Source: JAGXLC01 sp041686375
GTDB lineage: Bacteria > Bacteroidota > Bacteroidia > Bacteroidales > UBA12077
Assembly: GCA_041686375.1 (NCBI GenBank)
Contig: JAWLEB010000026.1
Span: forward strand, 1-42,345
Direction: 5' to 3'
DNA: 42,345 bases
Made by a program: the position numbers and the translations under genes. Positions 8,192 to 17,563 of the stretch are shown here, piece by piece (position 1 is the stretch's first letter; each line of letters begins with the position of its first letter). Below the pieces are notes generated by a model. That model made no database searches and was not told the DNA's origin. It was given only the letters and a program-made list of their open reading frames with translations.

Positions 8192-9685
8192 ATGATAGAA
8201 AAAATGTATAAAGGATTACTAAGAATATTTAGCATACTTTCAGTATTGATAAGTTTATCTTTCTATAGCTGCAATCAGGAAACAACACCTGAATTATTAA
8301 CTAAAGATAATCTGTTTATTTTCACAAGCGAACTTGCCAGTTCGGAATACGAAGGACGACTTGCAGGTAGTGAAGGATACAATAAAGCTGCTGCCTTAAC
8401 AGCCGAAAAATTTAAATCCTTTGGACTAGAGCCTTTGGGAGATAGTGCATTTTTTCAATTCTTTAATATTGAATACAACAAAATTAACCACCTCAGCTTT
8501 TCCAATCTAACAAACAATGATAGCATTATTCATTATGAGGCAGGAAAAGATTTCGTAGCCCGGGGCTTTTCGGGTTCAGGAGATATAGAGGCACCGGTTG
8601 TTTTTTGCGGTTACGGAATTTCCAGACCGGGAAAAGGGTATGATGACTATGCCAATATTGATGTAGAAGATAAAATTGTGATGATTTTTAAAGAAAAGCC
8701 CCGATGGAAACTCGACAATGAAAACATAGGCCACAATTCCCTCAGAAAAAAAGCTAAAGTTGCCGAATCAAAAGGAGCAAAAGGAATAATTTATATATCC
8801 TTTCCAAATGCAGAAGAACCCCAAAAGCCTATTGGAAGTGTAAAACATGGCAAAGGAAATCACCTGAAAGATATGCCTCAGATACATGTGGCTAATCATG
8901 TAGCTAATCAAATAGCCCGGGAATCCAGAACAGATCTCAAAAAGCTCCAAAGCTATATTGACGGAAATAAACAACCTAAGTCAAAACCGCTCGAAACCAT
9001 AGCCCATATTTTTATTGATGCGGATTATCAAAAGAAAAAGAGAACAATGAATGTTGTGGGGATGCTTGAGGGAACAGATGATAGTTTAAAAAATGAATAT
9101 GTAGTTTTAGGGGCCCATTTGGATCATGTAGGAAACCAGGGTGGCAAAGTACTCTTCCCTGGAGCAAATGATAACGCTTCAGGCGCTGCTTCAATAACAG
9201 CAGTTGCAGACGCCCTCAGCAGGGAAAAAGATTCGATAAAACGCTCGGTAATAGTTGTTGCATTTTCATCTGAGGAGCAAGGTCTGCAGGGAGCAACACA
9301 TTTTGTAAAAAATTCACCTGTAGATAGAGACCATATTGTAGCAATGCTCAATATGGACTGTGTAGCGCACGGAGACAGCATAGTTCTGGGTAGTGGTCGT
9401 ACCTCTCCTGAATTGTATAAAATGGCAAGAAAAACAGATAGTGTAAACAAAAAACTGGTGATAGACAGGACATGGGGCGGTGGTGGTGCCGATGCAACAC
9501 CATTCTATAAAAAGGGAGTTCCAACATTGTACTTTGCTACCAAAAATAGTTATACCCATTTGCATTTACCTACAGACACACCAGAAACGCTTAATCAAGA
9601 TTTGCACTATGAAATAACAAAGCTCGCATACAAACTTACAAAGGAAATCTCGCAAGGAAAGTATGACGGCGAGAAAAATGAATAA
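8192..9685 (+). CDS. M28 family zinc aminopeptidase, lipoprotein, with PA domain
   Basis: A 497-residue secreted peptidase. A lipoprotein signal ends in SFYSC (C27). Residues about 115-280 form the inserted protease-associated domain (VVFCGYGISRPGKGYDDY onward). The M28 metal and catalytic residues are visible: H309 and D311 in GAHLDHVG, D327 in GANDNASGA, the catalytic pair E361-E362 in SSEEQG, D389 in LNMDCVAHGD, and a late histidine in THLHLPTD. It should remove N-terminal residues from peptides at the cell surface or in the periplasm. It follows the isoaspartyl peptidase in the same direction and converges on the SiaC-like gene with 4 bases between stops. Confidence 0.92.
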   Translation: MIEKMYKGLLRIFSILSVLISLSFYSCNQETTPELLTKDNLFIFTSELASSEYEGRLAGSEGYNKAAALTAEKFKSFGLEPLGDSAFFQFFNIEYNKINHLSFSNLTNNDSIIHYEAGKDFVARGFSGSGDIEAPVVFCGYGISRPGKGYDDYANIDVEDKIVMIFKEKPRWKLDNENIGHNSLRKKAKVAESKGAKGIIYISFPNAEEPQKPIGSVKHGKGNHLKDMPQIHVANHVANQIARESRTDLKKLQSYIDGNKQPKSKPLETIAHIFIDADYQKKKRTMNVVGMLEGTDDSLKNEYVVLGAHLDHVGNQGGKVLFPGANDNASGAASITAVADALSREKDSIKRSVIVVAFSSEEQGLQGATHFVKNSPVDRDHIVAMLNMDCVAHGDSIVLGSGRTSPELYKMARKTDSVNKKLVIDRTWGGGGADATPFYKKGVPTLYFATKNSYTHLHLPTDTPETLNQDLHYEITKLAYKLTKEISQGKYDGEKNE

Positions 9686-9689
9686 GGAA

Positions 9690-10073
9690 CTAAAACTTAG
9701 TTATTTTTATTTCAAGTCCCGATTCAGTTTCAAAATCTTTAACCTCTTCGATCATATCGGGATCGTCTTCCTCGTAATACCAAATAACCTCAGCATCGCC
9801 TCCGTTATCCTGATATTTTTTTAAAATCTCAAATATATCCAATAGACATTTGGTGGCACTCGTATTAAAATAAAATAACTTCACATTGAATTGAATCCTG
9901 CCCCTTACTTCTTCTATATATTGTTCTATCCATTGCATTAAAGGCAGAAAAAAGGTATAAGTAGACTCCATGTAAGATTCACCGGATATTTCACATACTC
10001 CGGTTTCAGCATTGAAATATACTGCGGGTTTGTCAGGATGGTTTTCTGTTCGGGGAATATCAATATTTTTCAT
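9690..10073 (-). CDS. SiaC-like regulatory phosphoprotein (DUF1987)
   Basis: A 127-residue cytosolic protein of the DUF1987/SiaC family. Recognisable segments are AVYFNAETGVCEISGESYME at the start and LFYFNTSATKCLLDIFEIL in the middle; in characterised members (SiaC of Pseudomonas) a threonine in this second segment is phosphorylated by the partner SiaB kinase and dephosphorylated by the PP2C-type phosphatase SiaA, which sets diguanylate cyclase activity. T71 or S72 is the likely equivalent here. Neither partner is adjacent, so this is an orphan copy; the partners may lie elsewhere or the protein may respond to another kinase. Family confident, role inferred. Confidence 0.82.
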   Translation of the reverse strand: MKNIDIPRTENHPDKPAVYFNAETGVCEISGESYMESTYTFFLPLMQWIEQYIEEVRGRIQFNVKLFYFNTSATKCLLDIFEILKKYQDNGGDAEVIWYYEEDDPDMIEEVKDFETESGLEIKITKF

Positions 10074-10307
10074 TTGATCGTAGTTTTTTTACTATTTGCC
10101 ATATGTTCTATCGGAACATCATTATTTTTTGTTTTATTTGATGCTAAATTATTAAATTCATAATAAAAACAAACATAAAATGCTTTTTACAACTATGATT
10201 ATATTTTAATTATATGTTATAGTTTGTAAAATATAAATGAAATCAAAAAGAATTAAAAAACAAAATTTTATTTTTTGCGTACAAATCAATTTAAGTAGCT
10301 AATTTCT

Positions 10308-10338
10308 TATGATAAGAAACAATTTTAAATTATATTTG
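10308..10338 (+). promoter_or_regulatory. Promoter of the YD-repeat-like gene
   Basis: TATATTTG at 10331-10338 matches TAnnTTTG exactly, with a partial -33 element (TATG, 10308-10311) 19 bases upstream. It lies downstream of an earlier in-frame ATG (10309) and so argues that translation starts at the ATG at 10378. The rest of the 10074-10377 gap is very AT-rich and shows no other gene. Confidence 0.45.
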
Positions 10339-10377
10339 GCATTCAATTTGTTTCAAACAAAAAGAAATATTTTTTCT

Positions 10378-11361
10378 ATGCGAACAATAATCTTCATAAT
10401 TACTTTCATTTTCATATCAATTTCACTTTACTCCCAATTACCTGATGAACATTTAAAAGAAATGGTTCTGAACAATAACATAAAATCAATTACTCAATGG
10501 AATCATAAATTTAAAGATGGTAAGTTCTCAAAGGAAGGTTATAAAAATGCATATAAAGCATTTGATGAAAATGGAAATATTGTCAAAGAAGAATATTATA
10601 GACAAGGGGATATAAATCAGAAACTTAGTTATAAATATGATGACAATCAACTAAAAACTGAATATGAAAATTATGATGTAAGCAATGATGAAGTTAGCTT
10701 TAGACAAATTATTGATTATAATGATGATGGGAAAAAAATAAAAGAAGAAAGGTATAATGGTTCCGACTTATACGAAATGGAATATAAATATGATGCAAAA
10801 GGGAACCGTACAGAAATTATAAAGAAAAAACGAAAAGAAAACGGTTCTGGGCAGGATTATGAGCTAACAGAGAGAAGAGTGTATAATAAAGAAGGAAAAA
10901 CAACCACCATAGAAGTTTTAACGCCCGACGACGAATTAACAAAAACCATTGTCAATGAATATGATAATGACGGTAATTTAATTAAATTCACTGAGTACAA
11001 TCAAAATGAAAAAAAAACGAAACAAATAGAATATGAATATAACGAGAAACAGCAGAAGCTGGCAGAGACAAAACATCAGCATGGGAATTTTATTTATGAA
11101 AAGAAGTTTCACTATAATGACAGAGGTGATTTAGTAGAAATCCAGAAAGAAGAACCCAAAGAGGAGGTCTTTATCTCCAAAGTTTTTGAATATGATACTA
11201 ATGATAATGTAGCTAAAGAACTGAGGTACGAACCCTCTGCCGATAAATATTCTCATAAAATTTTTGCCTATGATGAAGAGGGTATTCTTCAGGAAGTGGA
11301 AGTTTATTATGCTACATATGATTACAAAATACAATACAAATTTGACTACGAGTTCTTTTAA
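10378..11361 (+). CDS. Secreted YD-repeat-like protein of unknown function
   Basis: About 327 residues from the ATG at 10378, which gives a clean signal peptide (MRTIIFIITFIFISISLYSQ). A longer reading from 10309 would bury this signal and would start upstream of the promoter. The mature part is a chain of degenerate 20-25 residue units of the kind YDDNGNxxKExxY (for example KAFDENGNIVKEEYY, YDAKGNRTEIIKK, YDNDGNLIKFTEY, YNDRGDLVEIQKE, YDEEGILQEVEVY), resembling YD/RHS-type beta units but without an RHS core or toxin tail. Very rich in K, E, Y, D and N. It is probably an exported or surface beta-structure protein. It converges on the protoporphyrinogen oxidase gene, with the stop codons overlapping. 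Confidence 0.6.
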   Translation: MRTIIFIITFIFISISLYSQLPDEHLKEMVLNNNIKSITQWNHKFKDGKFSKEGYKNAYKAFDENGNIVKEEYYRQGDINQKLSYKYDDNQLKTEYENYDVSNDEVSFRQIIDYNDDGKKIKEERYNGSDLYEMEYKYDAKGNRTEIIKKKRKENGSGQDYELTERRVYNKEGKTTTIEVLTPDDELTKTIVNEYDNDGNLIKFTEYNQNEKKTKQIEYEYNEKQQKLAETKHQHGNFIYEKKFHYNDRGDLVEIQKEEPKEEVFISKVFEYDTNDNVAKELRYEPSADKYSHKIFAYDEEGILQEVEVYYATYDYKIQYKFDYEFF

Positions 11362-12728
11362 TTTTTGATTTTTTCAGCAATATCAAATGCCTGTTTAATA
11401 CGGTCGGCCATACCAATACCATCGCACATATTTCCTGCTAATATTATGCCTTTATATTTTTCCTCGATTCTCTTTATAGCTTCATATCTTTTTCTGCTGT
11501 CTTCACCATATTGAGGAATAGCAGCTCCATATCTCATAATACGCAACATATCAGGGTTAAAATTATCTAACCCAAACATATCAGGTATTTCCTTGCTTAA
11601 AATATTCTCAATTTCGCGATCTGTCCTATAATACATTCCCTCCCTTCTTACACCCCCCATAAAAACAGAAAGTAGTTTCCCTTCTGCAGGAGTACGGTTA
11701 GTAAGAAACGAAGAGATATAAAGTGCACCCAGAATATCCCTCTTCTCGATATGAGGTACTAACCCTCCAAAACCGTCCAGATCAATCCCTTGCCAGGTTT
11801 TATAGCCAAGAGCAACTTGCAAAACTTTAGCATACATTAGCGTACTTATGTCTTGCATTAAGGAATCATCAATAAATCCAAACACTGATGGTAATTCATA
11901 TGAAGGAATAGATGAGATTACAGTATCTGAAAATAAGTTTATTGTTGTATCCTTTCGCTGCAATGAAACCCCGTATCCTTTCTCTACGGGTTGTACCGAA
12001 GTATCTTCTGCATGAAATATAATCTTATCCTCACCAATAGAATGAACCAAAGCGTCCACCAAATTTTTAAGTCCGCCTTTTACAGAAAAAACTTCCTTTG
12101 TAGCTAATTTTTCCATTTCATTCTTTTCTTCATTCATTTTCTTTTTTATGGCTCCTCCTATAAAGCTTCCATAATCCTGTTCCAGATAATACAACTTGGG
12201 TAAAGCATATTTAGGTACAATCCGGGCGGGATCTCCCGCATAAACACCTAAAATAAAAGGATCGACAGCATAGTTTAAAAAACTTTTACCCATTCGTCTA
12301 ATAACAAGTTGATCCAATGTCTCATATGGGTCTTCCCCTGCTCTTCTGAAAGGCTCACCTAATAAGCGAAACTTGTCCTTCCATTTGAATAGTGGGGTTC
12401 TGATTCCTCCAATCAGCCCGGAAGGCAATTTATGCCACCTCTCTCCTTTCCAAATAAATCTTTTTTTTACTTCATCGGAGGGTATTTCTAGTTGGCACAA
12501 ATCTCCTAATTCTTCAAACAACTTAATCACCTCTCCATATTTGATAATACCTGTATTAGGGCCTTTTTCATAAATAAACCCATTACTGTTCTCAGTATCA
12601 ATTACACCCCCTGCTTTATTTGTCTTTTCTATGATTACTACCTTCCTGCCTTGTTGTTTTAATTTATGAGCAAGAACCAAACCCGTAAGTCCGGCACCTA
12701 GTATTACCACGTCAACATTTTTTTGCAT
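11358..12728 (-). CDS. hemY: Protoporphyrinogen oxidase, FAD-dependent (HemY/HemG-named PPO)
   Basis: A 456-residue flavoprotein of the oxygen-dependent PPO family, called hemY or hemG in different annotations. The FAD dinucleotide motif is VVILGAGLTGLVLA (residues 8-20) with the ribose-binding acid in VVIIEKT near 35; the C-terminal FAD segment GIILAGNMCDGIGMADRIKQA is also present, as are PSGLIGGIRTP and the central ALPKLYYLEQDYGSFIGG typical of the family. It oxidises protoporphyrinogen IX to protoporphyrin IX, or coproporphyrinogen III to coproporphyrin III in the coproporphyrin-dependent route. It is the last gene of the receptor-transporter-hemN-hemY operon, 11 bases after hemN. Confidence 0.9.
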   Translation of the reverse strand: MQKNVDVVILGAGLTGLVLAHKLKQQGRKVVIIEKTNKAGGVIDTENSNGFIYEKGPNTGIIKYGEVIKLFEELGDLCQLEIPSDEVKKRFIWKGERWHKLPSGLIGGIRTPLFKWKDKFRLLGEPFRRAGEDPYETLDQLVIRRMGKSFLNYAVDPFILGVYAGDPARIVPKYALPKLYYLEQDYGSFIGGAIKKKMNEEKNEMEKLATKEVFSVKGGLKNLVDALVHSIGEDKIIFHAEDTSVQPVEKGYGVSLQRKDTTINLFSDTVISSIPSYELPSVFGFIDDSLMQDISTLMYAKVLQVALGYKTWQGIDLDGFGGLVPHIEKRDILGALYISSFLTNRTPAEGKLLSVFMGGVRREGMYYRTDREIENILSKEIPDMFGLDNFNPDMLRIMRYGAAIPQYGEDSRKRYEAIKRIEEKYKGIILAGNMCDGIGMADRIKQAFDIAEKIKN

Positions 12729-12739
12729 AAAATCACTTT

Positions 12740-14116
12740 TTAAATTGTCTTGGAATATTTTTTTTCTCCACTCTCATTTATTATTGGATCAAAAGCCATC
12801 GCAATATTTCTGATTAAAAAGAATCCCTTTGGAGTAACATTTATTTCATCATCATGATAAGAGATCAAATGATCACTGATAAATGGGGCGAGTTTCTTTT
12901 CATCGAAATCCACTATTTTAGCCCATTCATCGAATGTAATATCATATTTTGATGCCAGATCTTTTATATTTAGTGTATGATTACACATAATTTCATTAAT
13001 TGTAGCACGTATAACCTTCTCTTTATCATTAACAATATAACCCCTGAAAATAGGAATTTTATTATCTTTTACCTTTTTTATATATTCTTCTACAGAGCGC
13101 AAATTCTGAAAATATCCATCAGTAAGTTGACTAATAGCAGTGGCGCCAAAAGCATAAACCTGACCTGTTGTTTCTTTAGTACAGTATCCCTGGAAATTAC
13201 GGTGTAATTCTTTATTCTTAAGAGCCACTGCCAGTTCATCATTGGGCTTGGCATAATGATCCATGCCAATAGGAACATAACCTGCATTGGTAAAAGATGA
13301 AAACGAAGATTCCAGCATTTCCAGCTTTTCATCAGCTTGTGGTATACGATATTGCTCCAGTTTTTTTTGATGTTCTTTGAACCATGGCACATGTGCATAA
13401 GAAAAGGTTACTACTCGCTCTGGAGAAATTTTTATCACACGCTCTACACTTTCATTAAAGTCATGTTTATTTTGACCAGGCAGTCCATATATCAAGTCAA
13501 TATTAACGCTTGAAAAACCCGCTTTTTTTGCTGTTCTGTATATATCTTCAACAGGATATTTTGAGGGTTGTCTGTTAAGCTTTTTCAACAATTGAGGATT
13601 AAAATCCTGAATACCCAGACTAATTCTATTAAACCCCATTTCTCTGAGCTTGAGTAAATCCCCAAGATTTAAATATGCGGGGTTGACCTCCATTGCTATT
13701 TCGGCATATGTTTCCACAGAAAAAAGTGAATACAACAATGCCATAATCTGCTCAATCCACTTATAACTCATGGAATTTGGGGTTCCTCCACCCCAATGAA
13801 TCTGAGAAATTCCCCGTGTCTTATCCAAATTTGAGGAAACCATGCGTATTTCTTTCTCCAGGGACTGAAAATACGCTTGAACTTGCCTGGAGTTCTTTAA
13901 AACATTGGTATTACAGCCACAAAAATGACAAATTTGTGGGCAGAATGGCACATGAATGTATACAGAAATATGCCCTGGAGATTGTTCATTTGATTGCTTC
14001 AAAAGCCGAACATAATCATTTTCAGTATAAGCCTCTGAAAAATGATTGGCAGGGGGGTAACTTGTATATCTTGGTCCTGCAACATGATATTTTTTTATTA
14101 ATTTTTTGTTGATCAT
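12740..14116 (-). CDS. hemN: Oxygen-independent coproporphyrinogen III oxidase (HemN)
   Basis: A 458-residue radical SAM enzyme. The cluster motif is HVPFCPQICHFCGC (C59, C63, C66), preceded by GPRYTSYPPA (residues 14-23), the HemN signature that separates true HemN from HemW-like proteins; IHWGGGTPN and NIDLIYGLPGQ follow. The length fits HemN. It decarboxylates coproporphyrinogen III to protoporphyrinogen IX without oxygen, in the step just before the oxidase encoded downstream. The gene begins 1 base after the stop of the MFS transporter gene, which indicates translational coupling. Presence beside an uptake receptor is the notable part. Confidence 0.93.
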   Translation of the reverse strand: MINKKLIKKYHVAGPRYTSYPPANHFSEAYTENDYVRLLKQSNEQSPGHISVYIHVPFCPQICHFCGCNTNVLKNSRQVQAYFQSLEKEIRMVSSNLDKTRGISQIHWGGGTPNSMSYKWIEQIMALLYSLFSVETYAEIAMEVNPAYLNLGDLLKLREMGFNRISLGIQDFNPQLLKKLNRQPSKYPVEDIYRTAKKAGFSSVNIDLIYGLPGQNKHDFNESVERVIKISPERVVTFSYAHVPWFKEHQKKLEQYRIPQADEKLEMLESSFSSFTNAGYVPIGMDHYAKPNDELAVALKNKELHRNFQGYCTKETTGQVYAFGATAISQLTDGYFQNLRSVEEYIKKVKDNKIPIFRGYIVNDKEKVIRATINEIMCNHTLNIKDLASKYDITFDEWAKIVDFDEKKLAPFISDHLISYHDDEINVTPKGFFLIRNIAMAFDPIINESGEKKYSKTI

Positions 14117-14117
14117 A

Positions 14118-15359
14118 TTATGCGCTTTTTTTCTGATATTTCAATTCTGTCAGCCCGGATAATTCCGGATCATAATACAAATACTTTGTAAGAATGGAAA
14201 CCGTAAGTGCAAGTGAAGCCTCGACAAAAAACAAACCCGTATATCCCAGCCAGTCACCTATCCTGCCACTGATCACCACTATCATCAAACTGCTGAGATG
14301 AGTAAGCACAATCTGCAGGGTGTAATCTGTTCCTTCTCTTCCTGCTCTGACAGTATTCATAGAAATTGTATATACCCCAACCGCGCACATTCCGTATGCA
14401 CTCCATATTAAAGCAATTCCCACGTACAACTCTCCCTGAGAAGGTGTAATCATTGTTAAGAAAGCCAGATATAAAGCACCCAGAAAAGCATAAAAGGTAA
14501 ATATTCTCAGAGCTGTTTTGTTATTTGTTCTGCGCATGATAAAAGCCCCAAAAAATGAACTTGCTGCACCGAATGCTGTTCCAAACACTCCTGTCATAAC
14601 CGCGATTTCTCTGATGGAATAGCCCAAATCAACCATATATGGCTTTAATAAAGCCAGAATACCTACAATGCCAGAATAAATCAATACCAAAAGAATAACT
14701 CTTCTTCCTATTTTGGGCTGTTTAAAAAAGCCCGGGATATCTCTTAGGGAGACTCTTTTCTTCAAACCAGTCCTCTCAGTATCATCAGGTTTGCTTTTTT
14801 GTTTGTATCGTGAAATGGGTATTAAAGCAACCAGTACAATCACACTTAATAAGAACATTAGATACTGCCATCCCATGGTTGAATAGAGCATCAATAATAC
14901 ACCGCTTCCAATTAAAGTGCCCAAAAAATTTCCGGAGGACTGGAGACTGTTTCCATAACTTCTCTGCTTCTTTTTAAGAATTCTTACCGCAAAAGCATCT
15001 GAAGCAATGTCTTGGGTGGCAGAAAGTATAAAAGCCATTATCATTAAGACAACAATTGTAGAAAATTGTGTTTCTAAACTGAAAAAACCAATAGCAATAA
15101 TCACAACAGCATAAAACACTTCAGCACTTATAATCCATTGGCGATAGTGCATGTTATTATGAGCATTCCTGTCTACAAATGGAGCCCATAAAAATTTTAA
15201 TATCCAGGGGATTTTAATAAGTTGTAACAAACCAATACTTGCCAGAGAGTAATTTTCCATTCTCATAATAACCGGAAGGACGGTTGAAAAAAAGCTCATT
15301 GGAATAGATTGTGCAAGATAAAGACTAAAAAGAATACTGTATTTTTGTTTTGCTCTCAT
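14118..15359 (-). CDS. MFS transporter of the AmpG/RhtX/FptX group
   Basis: A 413-residue inner-membrane transporter with about twelve hydrophobic segments. The N-terminus (LYLAQSIPMSFFSTVLPVIMRMENYSLASIGLLQL followed by PWILKFLWAPFVDR) is characteristic of the AmpG/RhtX/FptX branch, whose members import siderophores or muropeptides across the inner membrane. Placement 15 bases after a TonB receptor and 1 base before hemN suggests that it carries the same ligand inward: a siderophore or a porphyrin. Substrate is inferred from context only. Confidence 0.83.
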   Translation of the reverse strand: MRAKQKYSILFSLYLAQSIPMSFFSTVLPVIMRMENYSLASIGLLQLIKIPWILKFLWAPFVDRNAHNNMHYRQWIISAEVFYAVVIIAIGFFSLETQFSTIVVLMIMAFILSATQDIASDAFAVRILKKKQRSYGNSLQSSGNFLGTLIGSGVLLMLYSTMGWQYLMFLLSVIVLVALIPISRYKQKSKPDDTERTGLKKRVSLRDIPGFFKQPKIGRRVILLVLIYSGIVGILALLKPYMVDLGYSIREIAVMTGVFGTAFGAASSFFGAFIMRRTNNKTALRIFTFYAFLGALYLAFLTMITPSQGELYVGIALIWSAYGMCAVGVYTISMNTVRAGREGTDYTLQIVLTHLSSLMIVVISGRIGDWLGYTGLFFVEASLALTVSILTKYLYYDPELSGLTELKYQKKSA

Positions 15360-15374
15360 TAGTTTACTTTATAA

Positions 15375-17504
15375 TTAAAAATTAGTAGAAATCGTTATAC
15401 CAAATCTTGCTGGCATCCCTTGTTGTGCATACTCATTTTGAAGAGGAGCAAATTCAAATAAAAAAACATCATAGTTTGTGTTAAAAACATTCTTACCCCA
15501 AACAGAAACATTAAACTTTTTCAGGACTGCCGTGGTATTAAAATTCATCAAGCCATAATAGTCTTCATGTAAAGTATTTTCATCATTCCAGTAATGTTTT
15601 CCAATTCCTTTATAATCAATACTAAATCTGAACTCCTTAATGGAACTAAAATCCATGGGAAGTCTCCAATCACTTCCTATATTAAAGGTCATTTGCGGAA
15701 TATAAGGTATATAATTTCCGGAAAAATCAATATTTTCCGTTTCATCTCTTATAAATTTGTCATATTTAGCTTCTGTCAGGGCAGCATTTGCAAATAAAAC
15801 CATGTTTTTCACAGGAAGATATTTAATTTCCATCTCTGCCCCCTGACTATGGGACTCTCCGGCATTTTTCAGCATTGACCCCTGTCCACTGGGAACAGGT
15901 TGATATACCTGTTGATCCTGCCAATCAATATAGTAAAGAGCTACATTGGCTTTAACTTTGGATTTAAAGAAATTTCCTTTAAGTCCTATTTCATAATTTG
16001 TGCTATATTCCGGCCCGAAGGAGATATCTTCCTCCCGTTCTATTGTCGAGTTGAAACCACCACTTTTATATCCTTGTGTAAAAGTTACATACTGATATAT
16101 GTTGTCATATAACTGATAACGTAGAGATAATTTAGGCAGCAATAGAGACTCACCCATGCTTTCATCAAGCTCGTTCTGTTTCGCTCTGTTGCCTGAAATT
16201 TCTAAATCATAAAGATAGTCCATGTCAGTTTTCTCATAAGCATATCTCAGCCCTGCAGTGACATTTAAACCTCTTACCAAAAAGTCATCATAACCTAGCT
16301 GGCTAAATATGGCAAACCCATTCGTATTAAAACCATAATCTTTATATTTAGTCATCTCTGCGGGAAGTTGAAATAAAGATACAGCATCAGCCCCATAATG
16401 AACCTCAGTATTTTTATTCTTGTCCTGGTGATAAGCAAACATACCTCCCATAATATCTATGCCACTCTTTCCTTTATAGGAAAGGTTAATTTCCTGCGTA
16501 TAATACTTATTGGTTCTGTCTTGTATGACATGTAAATAATCCTTTGGTGTAAAATCTTGGTCAATATCCTGATAATCATCAATATATTGAAAAGCAGATA
16601 TTGACTTCAACTTTACATTATTCCACTCTTTGTTAAAAATAAGCCCGGATGTCAACAATTTCCTTTTATATTTGCTTGCCTCATTATAATTAACAGTATT
16701 AGAAGAACCTTCATCATCTGCTCTGGAATACGGGTAACCATTGTTTTTATTATCACTTGCATCAATAATAAATTGCATGCTGGAATTTTCAGATAAATTA
16801 TATTTCACTTTCATCCTTCCACTTATATTGTCTTTACCCCCGATACGCTCATTATTAAAATCATTCTTATAATATCCATCTTCATACCTATAATTACCAG
16901 CAATTGAGGCTGATAATTTATTATCCACAACAGGAATATGTTGTTTTAAATAAATTCTCCTGTTATCATAAGTTCCGTATCCAAGAGAAAATTGTGTACT
17001 ATTGTAAGATTTCGGCTGGCCAGTATGTATCTTAATTAATCCACCTAGTGAATTTTTCCCATATAATGTTCCCTGTGGACCTTTTAAAACCTCTATACGT
17101 GAAATATCATAGAGATCAAAAATAAAAGTACCTTTGTCAAAATACGGAATATCATCGACATAAAGAGCCACAGCCGGTTCATTAATTCGTGAGCCAATAC
17201 CCCTGATATAAATAGGTGATGTTAAAGCTGTTCCATAATCAGGCATATGGAATCCCGGAGACACTGATGTCATATCGGTTAAAGTTTCCATGTTTTTGTT
17301 TTCTTGTTGCAGACCTGTGAATGTAGATACAGAAAAAGGCAGTTTTTGAGCCTTTTCCTCTGTCTTATTGGCTGTAACGATAATATCTTCAATATAAAAT
17401 TCATCCAGAAAGAGGGTGTCTTCTTTAGATTCGTATGTTTGCGCAAAAGAGAAATAATTAAACAACAGAAATAGCAAAGAAACAAATAGTGTAACTATTC
17501 TCAT
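15375..17504 (-). CDS. TonB-dependent outer-membrane receptor (siderophore/porphyrin type)
   Basis: A 709-residue outer-membrane receptor. Signal peptide of about 21 residues ending in FSFA; possible TonB box IEDIIVTANK just after; plug domain (roughly 50-170) with LPFSVSTFTG, SPIYIRGIGSR and VEVLKGPQGTLYGKNSLGG-like sequence; then a beta-barrel ending in a terminal phenylalanine (GITISTNF), as needed for BAM insertion. There is no SusD partner and no carboxypeptidase-like extension, so it is a metal, siderophore or haem-type receptor rather than a glycan SusC. It is 59 bases downstream of a small membrane protein and 15 bases upstream of the MFS gene. Ligand is inferred. Confidence 0.9.
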   Translation of the reverse strand: MRIVTLFVSLLFLLFNYFSFAQTYESKEDTLFLDEFYIEDIIVTANKTEEKAQKLPFSVSTFTGLQQENKNMETLTDMTSVSPGFHMPDYGTALTSPIYIRGIGSRINEPAVALYVDDIPYFDKGTFIFDLYDISRIEVLKGPQGTLYGKNSLGGLIKIHTGQPKSYNSTQFSLGYGTYDNRRIYLKQHIPVVDNKLSASIAGNYRYEDGYYKNDFNNERIGGKDNISGRMKVKYNLSENSSMQFIIDASDNKNNGYPYSRADDEGSSNTVNYNEASKYKRKLLTSGLIFNKEWNNVKLKSISAFQYIDDYQDIDQDFTPKDYLHVIQDRTNKYYTQEINLSYKGKSGIDIMGGMFAYHQDKNKNTEVHYGADAVSLFQLPAEMTKYKDYGFNTNGFAIFSQLGYDDFLVRGLNVTAGLRYAYEKTDMDYLYDLEISGNRAKQNELDESMGESLLLPKLSLRYQLYDNIYQYVTFTQGYKSGGFNSTIEREEDISFGPEYSTNYEIGLKGNFFKSKVKANVALYYIDWQDQQVYQPVPSGQGSMLKNAGESHSQGAEMEIKYLPVKNMVLFANAALTEAKYDKFIRDETENIDFSGNYIPYIPQMTFNIGSDWRLPMDFSSIKEFRFSIDYKGIGKHYWNDENTLHEDYYGLMNFNTTAVLKKFNVSVWGKNVFNTNYDVFLFEFAPLQNEYAQQGMPARFGITISTNF

Positions 17505-17563
17505 GATGGTAAATTTTAGTAGTTAACGAATAAAATGAAAAATCCTGTAGACAAGAAGAATAG

